From NCBI RefSeq assembly GCF_030812995.1, contig NZ_JAUSTT010000006.1, positions 62,001-126,000 on the forward strand: 64,000 nucleotides of DNA, read 5' to 3'. Under the pieces are notes generated by a model. That model worked only from the letters and a program-made list of their open reading frames with translations, was not told where the DNA came from and did not search any database. Each line of letters starts with the position of its first letter. Within the stretch, counting starts at the first letter, position 1. Below, one piece after another: positions 18,066 to 26,882 of the stretch. Source of the DNA: Bacillus chungangensis. GTDB lineage: Bacteria > Bacillota > Bacilli > Bacillales > Bacillaceae_C. A program made the translations under genes and the position numbers.

Positions 18066-18227
18066 ATGAGAAAATCTAAAACGAATTCAACGAGTCTTGG
18101 TGTTGCTATAACAAATTGGGAGCATCATCCTGATGTTCGCTTTAATGAGGTTGATTCTATTCCTGTAGAGTCAAGTTACCTTGATCTATTTGATAGAAAT
18201 GAAGTGTTTATTACTATAGAGGAATGA
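18066..18227 (+). CDS. Hypothetical small protein, 53 aa
   Basis: Starts at ATG 18066 with AAGAGGA eight bases ahead. The product is small and acidic (EHHPDVRFNEVDSIPVESS... ITIEE). It follows the 160-aa gene by 33 bases and ends before the repeat at 18291. No known family recognised. Confidence 0.6.
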   Translation: MRKSKTNSTSLGVAITNWEHHPDVRFNEVDSIPVESSYLDLFDRNEVFITIEE

Positions 18228-18290
18228 GAAAGCCAATTGTTTATTGATTGAATCAAATGATTGTAGGATTGGATTATTAAGTCCTAGTTG

Positions 18291-18405
18291 TTATCAATAT
18301 GAAAGCATCATAGTTAACACCGTCCATACTTGTGGGCGGTGTTAATAATTTTAAAAATAAATGATAAGACCAATCATGTGATACTAGAAACTTTTTTGTC
18401 TTTGG
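18291..18405 (+). repeat. Direct repeat flanking the arsenic island, left copy
   Basis: About 110 bp shared with 26697-26803: TATCAATATGAAAGCAT, a hairpin, AAATAAATGATAAGA and CAATCATGT...ACTAGAA. The hairpin is AACACCGTCC (18315-18324) with GGGCGGTGTT (18333-18342), identical in both copies except the loop, and looks like a terminator. The two copies bracket all arsenic genes. Confidence 0.8.
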
Positions 18406-18431
18406 ATAGAAGGGCTAATTGTAAAAGGACA

Positions 18432-18528
18432 AAAAAGTTAATACAAAATAATCGTGTTATCATACTGATTTAATGATGTGTAAAGTTGAAATGTACATAT
18501 TTTTTGTCCTGATTTTAGACAAAAATAG
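18432..18528 (+). repeat. Imperfect repeat, copy B (partner at 16508-16605)
   Basis: Second copy of the 95-bp repeat, directly after the left arsenic-flanking repeat and before the arsR promoter. Confidence 0.65.
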
Positions 18529-18593
18529 AAAGCTTTTTATGAAATCCTTTAGTGTAAAGTTTTTTAAAATATAAAAAATGACTTAAGTAAGGG

Positions 18594-18644
18594 TTGCAAT
18601 TATTTTAAAATGGATTACAATGGAATAAATCAAAAAAATTTGAT
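18594..18644 (+). promoter_or_regulatory. arsR promoter and operator
   Basis: TTGCAA (18594-18599) and TACAAT (18616-18621) are 16 bases apart. ATCAAA...TTTGAT (18629-18644) is an inverted repeat around the start point, a shape matching known ArsR operators of bacilli. Confidence 0.65.
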
Positions 18645-18662
18645 GTATTGGAAGTGAACAAA

Positions 18663-18989
18663 ATGCCATTAATAAAAAAGATGAATGAGTCTAATCAACA
18701 AGAGATGTTGAAAACTTACGAAGCTAAATTTAAAGCTTTGGCAGATCAAATTCGCTTAAAAATTTTATACGAATTAAATCAAAGAGGCCAAGTGTGTGTT
18801 TGTGATCTGACAGAAATCGTCGGCTTATCCCAATCAAAGTTATCTTATCACCTGAAAATATTGCTTGATGCGAATCTGATTGAAAGAGAAAAAAAAGGTA
18901 TATGGAACTATTACAGTTTAAATGAAATCGAAGTTAGAAATCTTTTATCAGAAGAGTTATGTTGCATTTTTTACCCTAGAAAAGGGTAA
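18663..18989 (+). CDS. arsR: ArsR-family arsenic-responsive repressor
   Basis: A 108-residue winged-helix repressor. The metal site CVCDL lies in the alpha-3 helix, followed by the recognition helix LSQSKLSYHLKILLDANLI. A second Cys pair (ELCCIFYP) near the C-terminus could add As(III) ligands. ATG 18663 is preferred over TTG 18648 because GGAAGTG is correctly spaced only for the ATG. A small hairpin with T-run overlaps the stop codon (18969-18991) and may attenuate read-through to the permease gene. It controls the arsP-arsM unit. Confidence 0.92.
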   Translation: MPLIKKMNESNQQEMLKTYEAKFKALADQIRLKILYELNQRGQVCVCDLTEIVGLSQSKLSYHLKILLDANLIEREKKGIWNYYSLNEIEVRNLLSEELCCIFYPRKG

Positions 18990-19050
18990 AAAATTTAACC
19001 TATATATCAAAAAAAATTGATTTATGAAAAATAACATGGGGAGGAAAATC

Positions 19051-19935
19051 ATGAATAGTTTATTTAGCTTTTTGCAAACATTTTTTACACTTTTTATAGA
19101 ATTAACCGTATTATTTATTTTTATCAGCTTTCTGGTAAGTTGGTTACAACAAACAGTTACAGAAGATCGAATCAACCGAATCCTTCATAGGCCAAATAAG
19201 TGGAGTAGTTATCTTTATGGCACAGGACTAGGTGCTCTAACTCCTTTTTGTTCTTGTTCTACAATACCCATTTTAGCTGGACTACTGTCATCTGGAGCTC
19301 CATTTGGTCCATCCATGTCATTCTTAATTGCTTCACCTCTATTAAATCCAATTATTGTTACATTGATGGGAACGCTGCTAGGTTGGAAATTAACTTTGTA
19401 TTACGTAATAATTGTAGGAATATTCTCAATTCTAACTGGTGTTGTTTGGGAAGCTCTAGGTCTTAAAAGTTCTGTTAAAAATGTTACCGTAAGAAAAAAC
19501 TCTCTTTCAAGCAAACATCAAAACACCTCTAAATGGAAAGTAGCGTTGCAAGATGCTTGGTCATTCTTCTATCCTTTATTACCGTATTTAGCGATTGGCG
19601 TATTTATTGGAGCGTTTATTTATGACTTTATTCCCCAAGACTTCATTGTTAAATATGCAGGAGGAGACAAACCGTGGACAATTCCCATTGCTTCCTTAAT
19701 CGGTATTCCAATGTACATTCGAGCTGAAGCAATCTTGCCTATTGGTGGTGCTCTAGTATCCAAAGGAATGGGAATAGGGACCGTTATTGCCCTTTTAATC
19801 GGTGGAGCAGGTGCGAGTATCCCTGAAGTCATTTTATTAAGTAAATTATTTAAAAGGAAATTAGTTGTAGCGTTTGTCATATCTATTTTAATTGTTGCGA
19901 TTAGTACAGGACTTATTGTGCAAATCATCCTTTAA
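19051..19935 (+). CDS. arsP: ArsP-type permease (DUF318)
   Basis: A 294-residue polytopic permease with about eight helices. The family hallmark TPFCSCSTIPILAG, with its two Cys, is at about residues 61-74, and a second conserved block, GIPMYIRAEAILPIGGALVSKGMGIG, lies near 215-240. ArsP proteins export trivalent organoarsenicals such as methylarsenite, which fits the methyltransferase gene immediately downstream. ATG 19051 has GGGGAGG; the frame also opens at 19024 but without a site. Confidence 0.85.
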   Translation: MNSLFSFLQTFFTLFIELTVLFIFISFLVSWLQQTVTEDRINRILHRPNKWSSYLYGTGLGALTPFCSCSTIPILAGLLSSGAPFGPSMSFLIASPLLNPIIVTLMGTLLGWKLTLYYVIIVGIFSILTGVVWEALGLKSSVKNVTVRKNSLSSKHQNTSKWKVALQDAWSFFYPLLPYLAIGVFIGAFIYDFIPQDFIVKYAGGDKPWTIPIASLIGIPMYIRAEAILPIGGALVSKGMGIGTVIALLIGGAGASIPEVILLSKLFKRKLVVAFVISILIVAISTGLIVQIIL

Positions 19936-20107
19936 TGAAAGGGGGGATTCATGATAAAGGCAAATTATTTCATAATTGAATCGTAAAAGCACTCTATCCA
20001 GCTAATTTTAAAATAATTAAAGCTATACAATTTTCCTTCAAAATTAAATATTCAATAAGCAGAGTGCTTCAATCAAAACACAAAAATAATGAGAGAGGAG
20101 TAATACG

Positions 20108-21274
20108 ATGAGTAAATCCATTGACGATGCAGTTAAGGAAAGATACAGTAATGCTGCCAAGGAATACGAAAAAGGCCTATGCTGTCCTGTAGATTATGAT
20201 CCCCAATATCTAAAGGTCATTCCACAAGAAGTACTTGAAATAGATTATGGATGTGGAGATCCGCTATCTGCTGTAAAAGAAGGAGAGATTGTCCTCGATT
20301 TAGGCAGTGGGGGAGGTAAAGTAGCTTTTATCGTTTCTCAAATTGTTGGTCCAAAGGGAAAAGTTATCGGTGTTGATATAAATGATGAAATGCTTAAGTT
20401 GTCTCGCAATGCTACCCCTATCGTTGCTGATAGGATCGGATATAACAATGTTGAATTTCGAAAAGGAAAAATTCAAGATTTGCAACTCGATTATGAAAAA
20501 TTAGATAGTTTATTAAAAACAAATCCTGTTAAGACTTCAGAAGACTTAGAAAATCTGACGAAAAAAATAGAAAAGTTAAAAAAAATTGAACCTTTGATAG
20601 AAGATAACAGTATCGATATCGTTATTTCCAATTGCGTATTGAATTTAGTTTCCACAGAAGATAAGGAAAAATTATTTAAAGAAATTTATCGCGTTTTAAA
20701 ACCTGGAGGTAGAGCTGTTATCTCTGATATTGTATCAAATAACGATGTACCCATTGAGATGCAACAAGATACTGAACTTTGGAGTGGTTGTTATTCTGGA
20801 GCAATCAGAGAAGATCGCTTTTTAAATGCTTTTGCTAATACAAATTTTTATGGGATAACTTTGGATAAAAGAGAAGAGACTTGGACTACTATTCATGATA
20901 TTTCCTTTAGAAGTATTACCATAACCGCGTACAAAGGGAAAGAAGGCCCTTGTCTTGACCGCAAACAATCAGTTATTTATCGTGGACCTTTTAAAGAGGT
21001 ATTAGACGATGATGGTCATGTCTTTGAAAGAGGTAAAAAAAGCAGAGTTTGTGATAAAACATATAAAATAATGAAGAGAGAGCCATACAAAAAGTTTTTT
21101 GACTTCGTAGATCCTATAGACCCAGTAGCAATAGAAGATGCGTTGCCAATGCAAAAAGGTCATGCTCAAGAGCTACAATCGCCTGGAAACGATAAACTAA
21201 AAAGTAAAAATGATGAATATATTCTGACTTCAGAAACTGTCACTTCTGACTGTAATTCTAATTGCGATTGTTAA
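20108..21274 (+). CDS. arsM: Arsenite S-adenosylmethionine methyltransferase
   Basis: A 388-residue enzyme that methylates As(III) using SAM. The SAM loop is DLGSGGGK (64-71). The three Cys that bind arsenic in characterised ArsM proteins are seen as C49 (DYGCGDPL), C176 (NCVLNL) and C228 (SGCYSGA). Residues 290-350 form the extra C-terminal domain (IYRGPFKEVLDDDGHVF... KTYKIMKREPY) found in long ArsM forms. A C-terminal tail, SDCNSNCDC, adds possible metal ligands. With ArsP it forms a methylation-and-export route. AGAGGAG site. Confidence 0.93.
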   Translation: MSKSIDDAVKERYSNAAKEYEKGLCCPVDYDPQYLKVIPQEVLEIDYGCGDPLSAVKEGEIVLDLGSGGGKVAFIVSQIVGPKGKVIGVDINDEMLKLSRNATPIVADRIGYNNVEFRKGKIQDLQLDYEKLDSLLKTNPVKTSEDLENLTKKIEKLKKIEPLIEDNSIDIVISNCVLNLVSTEDKEKLFKEIYRVLKPGGRAVISDIVSNNDVPIEMQQDTELWSGCYSGAIREDRFLNAFANTNFYGITLDKREETWTTIHDISFRSITITAYKGKEGPCLDRKQSVIYRGPFKEVLDDDGHVFERGKKSRVCDKTYKIMKREPYKKFFDFVDPIDPVAIEDALPMQKGHAQELQSPGNDKLKSKNDEYILTSETVTSDCNSNCDC

Positions 21275-21367
21275 TTGGTAGACATACTCTGAATGCTTGA
21301 AAGGGGTTTCACTCTAATTATATTTTAATTAAAAAAAATCTTGCTCTCTAAAAACATCATTTACTAA

Positions 21368-21590
21368 GCAAAATTGTTGTAGTGTGGAGATTGAAGAGGT
21401 TAAAGCCAATCAAGAGGATTGCTTTGTGTCCAACAAACAGGAAAAGTCTAAATCTCAGTATTAAAGTTCAGCATAAGTTAGTAAGCAAAGGAATGAGTAT
21501 GGGGCTGTAATTGCATTAATTGTGGCAATACAGGGGGCTAGTCTTCCGGAAATCCTATTATCAAACAAATTATTAAGCCATGATTATTAA
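21368..21590 (+). pseudogene. Relics of a Cys-rich peptide gene and an ArsP-like permease
   Basis: At 21372-21425 a frame reads CCSVEIEEVKANQEDC, clearly akin to DCCSVDIEEV of the intact gene at 21634. At 21474-21590, with one frameshift, the sequence reads VSKGMSMG / VIALIVAIQGASLPEILLSNKLL, matching the C-terminal block of ArsP at 19051 (VSKGMGIGTVIALLIGGAGASIPEVILLSKLF). Thus parts of a second permease-plus-peptide unit have decayed here. Confidence 0.75.
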
Positions 21591-21633
21591 CGGCCTTTAT
21601 TATTGCTATTGATTTAAAGGAGGTGAATGGAAA

Positions 21634-21789
21634 GTGAAAAAAGAATCGATATTTAAAAAGATTTTTTCTTCCAACCAAGATTGTTGTTCTGTAGATATTG
21701 AAGAAGTGGGAGAAAATAAAGAAAAGGTGTCAGATAAAGACTTAGCGATTAAAAATGATTCTACATGTTGCTCCTCCAAAACCGAATAA
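21634..21789 (+). CDS. Small Cys-pair putative metal-binding protein (LDCC type)
   Basis: 51 residues from GTG 21634 behind AAAGGAGG. Two CC pairs (QDCCSVDIEEV near residue 17 and STCCSSKTE near the end) flank a charged middle. It resembles the short LDCC-motif putative metal-binding proteins found beside permease genes in Firmicutes. In this context a role in binding or delivering As(III) is plausible but unproven. Confidence 0.7.
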   Translation: MKKESIFKKIFSSNQDCCSVDIEEVGENKEKVSDKDLAIKNDSTCCSSKTE

Positions 21790-21891
21790 TCTAAGAGGTA
21801 CAGCGTTTATTCAACAATCACTCTCATGAATTTGGAAACAAAATGTATCAACACTATCTACAAGCGTATAATGATTTAGCTCAAAAATGAT

Positions 21892-21922
21892 AAAATCCGA
21901 GGGGCGATGTCCCTCGGATTTT
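21892..21922. terminator. Bidirectional terminator between the convergent ars units
   Basis: AAAATCCGAGGG (21892-21903) pairs with CCCTCGGATTTT (21911-21922); A/T runs on both sides serve both directions. It reaches the last base of arsC. Confidence 0.88.
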
Positions 21923-22341
21923 CATTTACCTTCTTCTACAAACTTTTTGATACGCTGTCCAATCTCATCTCGTACTCGTTGAAAAAAAGCCCATTTTTCT
22001 TCTTCTGTTCCTCCTGCTTTCGCTGGGTCGTCAAATCCCCAATGCCATCTTGCAATATGTGAGGGCGTTATTGGGCATTTATCATTGGCATCACCACATA
22101 ACGTAATGACATAATCAGCTTTATTTAAAATCTCTGGATCAATGATATCTGAAGTTTGCTTAGAAATATCAATATCAACTTCCTTCATTACTTTAACTGC
22201 ATTAGGATTTAGGCCATGTGCTTCAATACCTGCTGAATATACCTCATATTCTTTACCTAAATATTTTTTACCAAAACCCTCAGCTATCTGGCTTCTGCAA
22301 GAGTTTCCAGTACACAGAAAGTAGAGTGTTTTTTTAGACAT
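21922..22341 (-). CDS. arsC: Arsenate reductase, thioredoxin-coupled
   Basis: 139 residues, low-molecular-weight phosphatase fold. C10 and C15 lie in the P-loop CTGNSCRS, and C82 and C89 in [11 protein letters not shown]10/C82/C89 is the exact relay of the pI258-type enzyme that uses thioredoxin. ATG 22341 is chosen because AAAGGAG is eight bases ahead; a GTG at 22350 overlaps that site. Last gene of arsR-arsB-arsC; it turns arsenate into arsenite for ArsB export. Confidence 0.95.
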   Translation of the reverse strand: MSKKTLYFLCTGNSCRSQIAEGFGKKYLGKEYEVYSAGIEAHGLNPNAVKVMKEVDIDISKQTSDIIDPEILNKADYVITLCGDANDKCPITPSHIARWHWGFDDPAKAGGTEEEKWAFFQRVRDEIGQRIKKFVEEGK

Positions 22342-22359
22342 ATTCGCCACTCCTTTATT

Positions 22360-23655
22360 TTAATGGATAAATTGCAGCCAAATATATAGACCAATCAATG
22401 TGATAAAAAGAGTAGGTATCGTTAGGATAATTCCCACTTTAAAGTAATAACCCCATGTTATTTTGACTCCTTTTGTATTTAATACATGTAGCCAAAGTAG
22501 GGTAGCAAGAGAACCAATAGGTGTAATTTTCGGTCCTAAATCCGAACCAATGATATTCGCATAAATGAGTGATTCTCTTATCATATCTGTCGTGTTCGTA
22601 TCGGCAATAGCTAATGCATCAATCATCACAGTTGGCATATTGTTCATCACAGAGGAAAGAATTGCTGCGATAAAGCCCATACCTACAGTAGCCACAAATA
22701 TTCCTTGATCAGCTATCGCTTGAATCATATCTGCCAATACACTGGTCAATCCAACATTTCTTAACCCATAAACAACAACGTACATACCAATAGAGAAAAA
22801 GACAATGGCCCAAGGAGCCCCTTTTAAAACGTTCATTGTTTCTACAACTGGGCTTCTGTGCGCAATGAGTAAGAAAATAATAGCTACAGCTCCAGCTATA
22901 AAAGATACTGGAATAGCGACAAATTCGCTGATAAAATAACCAATTAATAAGACGGAAAGGACGCCCCATGATAGACGGAACATGGATAAATCCTTTATTG
23001 CTTCTTTTGGACTCTTTAATTGAGCGACATCATATTGCTTTGGAATACTTTTACAAAACATAAGGTAAAGAACAAGCATGCTGGTACCTAAACTGAATAG
23101 ATTAGGTACCAGCATGCGAGATGCATACTCTACAAAACCAATTTGAAAGAAGTCTGCAGAAACAATATTCACCAAGTTGCTTACTACTAATGGAAGGGAA
23201 GTCGTATCTGCAATAAATCCAGATGCCATAATAAATGGCAAAATCATTTTATCTTTGAAATTCAACGCTCGAACCATTGCTAAAACAATCGGTGTTAATA
23301 TGAGTGCGGCTCCATCATTTGCAAATAGCGCTGCAACAACGGCTCCTAAAATGGTAACTAAAAAGAACATTTTTAATCCATTTCCATTAGCAAAACGAGT
23401 CATATGCAATGCCGCCCATTCAAAGAAACCAATTTCATCTAGAATTAATGAGATAATAATTAATGCAACAAAAGTTAATGTTGCATTCCATACAATCCCT
23501 GTTACATCTATTACATCTTGAAAAGATACAACACCTATGGCAAGTGCCAATAAAGCACCACCACAAGCAGACCATCCTATGGACAATCCTTTCGGCTGCC
23601 ATATAACAAAGACTAAGGTAACGATAAAAATGAATACAGCTAAATATAGGAACAT
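22360..23655 (-). CDS. arsB: Arsenite efflux pump ArsB
   Basis: 431 residues, about 12 helices, ArsB/NhaD superfamily. Recognisable blocks include [20 protein letters not shown] (about 118-137) and [16 protein letters not shown] (about 340-355). ATG 23655 follows GAGGAGG with normal spacing and gives the usual length; the open frame extends 26 codons further upstream without a site. Lies 28 bases after arsR and 18 before arsC. It may also work with the ArsA ATPase encoded nearby. Confidence 0.94.
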   Translation of the reverse strand: MFLYLAVFIFIVTLVFVIWQPKGLSIGWSACGGALLALAIGVVSFQDVIDVTGIVWNATLTFVALIIISLILDEIGFFEWAALHMTRFANGNGLKMFFLVTILGAVVAALFANDGAALILTPIVLAMVRALNFKDKMILPFIMASGFIADTTSLPLVVSNLVNIVSADFFQIGFVEYASRMLVPNLFSLGTSMLVLYLMFCKSIPKQYDVAQLKSPKEAIKDLSMFRLSWGVLSVLLIGYFISEFVAIPVSFIAGAVAIIFLLIAHRSPVVETMNVLKGAPWAIVFFSIGMYVVVYGLRNVGLTSVLADMIQAIADQGIFVATVGMGFIAAILSSVMNNMPTVMIDALAIADTNTTDMIRESLIYANIIGSDLGPKITPIGSLATLLWLHVLNTKGVKITWGYYFKVGIILTIPTLFITLIGLYIWLQFIH

Positions 23656-23683
23656 GCGAATTCCTCCTCGAGCGTTCCAATTA

Positions 23684-24016
23684 TTACTCACATAAAATTC
23701 TTTTCCCTTTAACCACAAGTGATCCAATATCATCCTGCAATGAAGGAAGGGTACTAACTAAATGGAGAAGGAAAGGATATAAATTGTGATGCTTGTTAAG
23801 ATAATAAAACACCCATTTTCCTCTTTTTTCTTCTAAAATAATATCTGCTCGCTTTAATTTTCTTAAATGCTGACTAACAGAGGGCTGGCTCATTTGAAGA
23901 AGTTCAACGAGCTCACAAACACAAAAGGAATCAAGGATTAAGTAAGCAATAATTTTTAGTCGTGTTTCCTCACCAACAGCCTTTAAGAAGACTTCTGCTT
24001 GGCTAAACGTTACCAT
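23684..24016 (-). CDS. arsR: ArsR-family repressor of arsBC
   Basis: 110 residues, winged helix with metal site [10 protein letters not shown] and recognition helix [19 protein letters not shown]. It differs clearly from the ArsR at 18663, so the island holds two independent regulators. Start ATG 24016 with AAGGTGGTG. Divergent from arsD; the region between holds the plus-strand promoter and a palindrome at 24128-24139. Confidence 0.93.
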   Translation of the reverse strand: MVTFSQAEVFLKAVGEETRLKIIAYLILDSFCVCELVELLQMSQPSVSQHLRKLKRADIILEEKRGKWVFYYLNKHHNLYPFLLHLVSTLPSLQDDIGSLVVKGKRILCE

Positions 24017-24088
24017 TTAATCACCACCTTCATATAACCAATTGCTAATTAATATCATTATAAATATGTCTCATCCCTCTCTATAATG

Positions 24089-24139
24089 TTGACACAAATT
24101 AAACTTAGGAATATTATATAACCAAACGATTATATAATC
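24089..24139 (+). promoter_or_regulatory. arsD promoter and palindrome
   Basis: TTGACA (24089-24094) and TATTAT (24112-24117) are 17 bases apart. GATTATATAATC (24128-24139) is a perfect 12-bp palindrome just downstream of the start point, a likely operator for an ArsR protein or ArsD. Confidence 0.7.
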
Positions 24140-24184
24140 AATAACTTATATGATCTTTTATAAAAATGAGTAGGAGTGATTATT

Positions 24185-24532
24185 TTGAAAAAAATCGAGA
24201 TTTTTGATCCTGCAATGTGTTGTGCCACAGGTGTATGTGGACCTAGTATAGATCCTGAATTAATACGTATGGCTGCTGTCGTTCACAACTTGCAAACAAA
24301 AGGTTATGATATTAAACGTTATAATTTGGCAAATGACCCAGATTCTTTTGCCAATCATACCGTAATTAGCCAACTACTAATGGAAAAAGGGCCAGATATT
24401 CTTCCTATTACACTTGTTAATGGGAACGTTGAAAAAGAAAGAGTATATCTAACAAATGAAGAATTAATGAATCTGACAGGATTAACAGAACAAGAACTTA
24501 CTTTAAAACCTCGGATTCGATTAAAAAAATAA
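24185..24532 (+). CDS. arsD: Arsenite metallochaperone ArsD
   Basis: 115 residues. C12, C13 and C18 (MCCATGVCGP) match the As(III)-binding cysteines of ArsD. The thioredoxin-like core continues to a PDILPITLVNG block. The TTG at 24185 is chosen because AGGAG is eight bases ahead; a GTG at 24176 overlaps that site. It hands arsenite to the ArsA ATPase encoded 15 bases downstream. Confidence 0.94.
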   Translation: MKKIEIFDPAMCCATGVCGPSIDPELIRMAAVVHNLQTKGYDIKRYNLANDPDSFANHTVISQLLMEKGPDILPITLVNGNVEKERVYLTNEELMNLTGLTEQELTLKPRIRLKK

Positions 24533-24547
24533 AAGAAAGAAGGCATC

Positions 24548-26329
24548 ATGATGTACACTCTATTTCATCCAAACAAGTTGGAATTAACACCCTATCTGTT
24601 TTTCACAGGTAAAGGAGGAGTAGGAAAAACATCCACAGCTTGTGCTACGGCTGTGACTCTTGCTGAAGAAGGGAAAAACGTATTACTTGTCAGTACAGAC
24701 CCAGCTTCAAATTTACAAGATGTGTTTGAAATAGAATTAACAAATAAGCCGACTGCTATCCCTATAGTTAACCATCTCTACGTAGCGAATCTTGATCCTG
24801 AAACAGCTGCAAAAGAATATAAAGATAAAGTGGTCGCTCCATATCGAGATAAACTTCCTGATGCTGTAATTAATCAAATGGAAGAACAACTTTCAGGTGC
24901 TTGTACTGTTGAAATTGCCGCATTTGATGAATTTTCGTCTTTACTGACTAACAAAGAAATTATTCATACCTATGATCATGTTATTTTTGATACGGCGCCA
25001 ACTGGACATACTCTTCGCTTGTTACAATTACCAACTGCCTGGAGTGGTTTTCTAGACGAAAGTACACACGGTGCTTCTTGTTTAGGTCCATTAGCAGGGT
25101 TAAACGCTAAGAAAGAAATGTATGAAGCAGCTGTTCAGGCGCTTGCAAATCCAGACCAAACAACATTATTTCTGGTGACACTTCCTGATTCTTCACCTTT
25201 GCAGGAGGCTGCTAGAGCTTCAAAGGAACTTGGTGAGATCGGAATCAAAAACCAAGTACTAATGATTAATGGCGTGATGAAAAGCTATGTTAAAGAGGAT
25301 GAAACGTCCACAGCTTTTTATATACGTCAGCAACAGGCTCTTTCATCTATGCCAGGCAAATTAAAAAGTATTCCAACTTATGATATCCAGCTGGCACCAT
25401 TTAATATCACTGGAATTCATAACATCCGCCATCTTTTTGATGAAGAGTTCTCAAATAATAATCATAAAGAAACATTCAGCCGTAAAGATGCACCAAATTT
25501 ACACACCTTGATTGATGATTTATATGAAAGAAAACAGCGCATCATTTTTACCATGGGAAAAGGTGGAGTAGGGAAAACAACGGTAGCTGCAGCTATCGCC
25601 GTCGGATTGGCTGAAAAGGGACAACGGGTTCATTTAACGACAACAGACCCAGCAGCACATCTTGATAAAGTACTCAATCATAATACTGGTAACATCACCG
25701 TTAGTCGAATTGATCCTAAAATAGAAGTCGAAAAATATCAAAAAGAGGTTATCGAAGCATCCAAAGATCAGTTAGATGAAGAAGGAATCGCTTATTTAGA
25801 AGAAGATTTACGTTCTCCATGCACTGAAGAAATTGCGGTATTTCGTGCATTTGCTAATATTGTAGAGAAAGCAAACGAAGAAATCATTGTAATTGATACT
25901 GCACCAACAGGGCATACACTTTTATTATTGGATGCGACCCATGCTTATCATAGAGAAATGGAACGGTCTACAGGCGAGGTACCTTTATCAGTTCAGCAAC
26001 TGCTTCCACGTTTAAAAAATCCGAAAGAAACCACTGTCGTAATTGTAACCTTGGCCGAAGCAACACCTGTTCATGAAGCTAGTCGTTTGCAGGAAGATTT
26101 AAAACGAGCTAGTATTATGCCTAAATGGTGGGTGATTAACCGGAGTTTATACGCAACTCATACATCAGATCCTATTTTGCATGGACGATCACGTTCAGAG
26201 ATGGAATGGATAGAATTAGTCCAAAAAAAATCAAATGAGCAATATGTTATCATCCCTTGGAAAGCCAAAAATCCTGTAGGATATGAGATGTTAAAAGAGT
26301 TGGTTAAAAATACGAAGGAGGCTCACTAA
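24548..26329 (+). CDS. arsA: Arsenite-transporting ATPase ArsA
   Basis: 593 residues with two homologous ATPase halves. P-loops GKGGVGKTST at 21-30 and GKGGVGKTTV at about 336-345; DTAPTGHTLRLL and DTAPTGHTLLLL signature blocks in each half. Cys at 119 (SGACTVE), 178 (GASCLG) and near 426 (SPCTEE) fit the metal site. It should couple ATP hydrolysis to ArsB. Its stop overlaps the next start as TAATG. Confidence 0.95.
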   Translation: MMYTLFHPNKLELTPYLFFTGKGGVGKTSTACATAVTLAEEGKNVLLVSTDPASNLQDVFEIELTNKPTAIPIVNHLYVANLDPETAAKEYKDKVVAPYRDKLPDAVINQMEEQLSGACTVEIAAFDEFSSLLTNKEIIHTYDHVIFDTAPTGHTLRLLQLPTAWSGFLDESTHGASCLGPLAGLNAKKEMYEAAVQALANPDQTTLFLVTLPDSSPLQEAARASKELGEIGIKNQVLMINGVMKSYVKEDETSTAFYIRQQQALSSMPGKLKSIPTYDIQLAPFNITGIHNIRHLFDEEFSNNNHKETFSRKDAPNLHTLIDDLYERKQRIIFTMGKGGVGKTTVAAAIAVGLAEKGQRVHLTTTDPAAHLDKVLNHNTGNITVSRIDPKIEVEKYQKEVIEASKDQLDEEGIAYLEEDLRSPCTEEIAVFRAFANIVEKANEEIIVIDTAPTGHTLLLLDATHAYHREMERSTGEVPLSVQQLLPRLKNPKETTVVIVTLAEATPVHEASRLQEDLKRASIMPKWWVINRSLYATHTSDPILHGRSRSEMEWIELVQKKSNEQYVIIPWKAKNPVGYEMLKELVKNTKEAH

Positions 26330-26610
26330 TGATTATAACAGATCAAGCTAAAGTATATATTAACAAAATGATGGAGGAAAACGGAGAATCCAATTTGCGT
26401 TTTACCTTTGAAGGTGCAGGCTGTTGTGGCCCAAATTTCGGTGTAACTTTATCCAATCGACAAGAAGGGGATAAAGAGGATATCATTAATGGAGTGAAAG
26501 TAAGTATTGATGAAAGGGTCTTTAACGCTGTTCAAGATATTATATTAGATTTCGAAGGAGAAGGGGAAGAAGGAGGCCTTGTTCTTAAGGGAAACAATAG
26601 TTGTTGTTAG
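26329..26610 (+). CDS. HesB/IscA-like small protein of the ars operon
   Basis: 93 residues, HesB-like fold (Fe-S biogenesis-like). Cys at GAGCCGPNFG and a terminal NSCC resemble the three-Cys ligand set of A-type carriers in altered positions. Translationally coupled to arsA. It may bind As(III) or repair Fe-S damage; no direct evidence. Annotated homologues commonly follow arsA in bacilli. Confidence 0.85.
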   Translation: MIITDQAKVYINKMMEENGESNLRFTFEGAGCCGPNFGVTLSNRQEGDKEDIINGVKVSIDERVFNAVQDIILDFEGEGEEGGLVLKGNNSCC

Positions 26611-26696
26611 ATGAAATTATTGGAAAAAAGATAACTTTTATGTGGAAAACCTTTTTTGATAGAAATGAAAGGATCTTTATTTCCTACAGAGGGTTT

Positions 26697-26803
26697 TTAT
26701 CAATATGAAAGCATAAATAACACCGTCCATATTTGCGGGCGGTGTTAAAAATTTGTAAAATAAATGATAAGAACAATCATGTTTACTAGAAGCTTTTTTA
26801 AAC
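26697..26803 (+). repeat. Direct repeat flanking the arsenic island, right copy
   Basis: Matches 18291-18405 in the same orientation, including the hairpin AACACCGTCC (26719-26728) and GGGCGGTGTT (26737-26746). The hairpin likely ends the arsD-arsA unit. Confidence 0.8.
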
Positions 26804-26882
26804 TTTATCAATCCATTGGATTTGAAATTAAAAAAGAAGAAAAGAGATTTTGGATCAATATATAAGGGGGATCCCCAAGAGA

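Noticed and set aside
21800-21890. Short reading HEFGNKMYQHYLQAYNDLAQK before the ars terminator
   Set aside because: It looks like a protein C-terminus but is too short to assign to any family.
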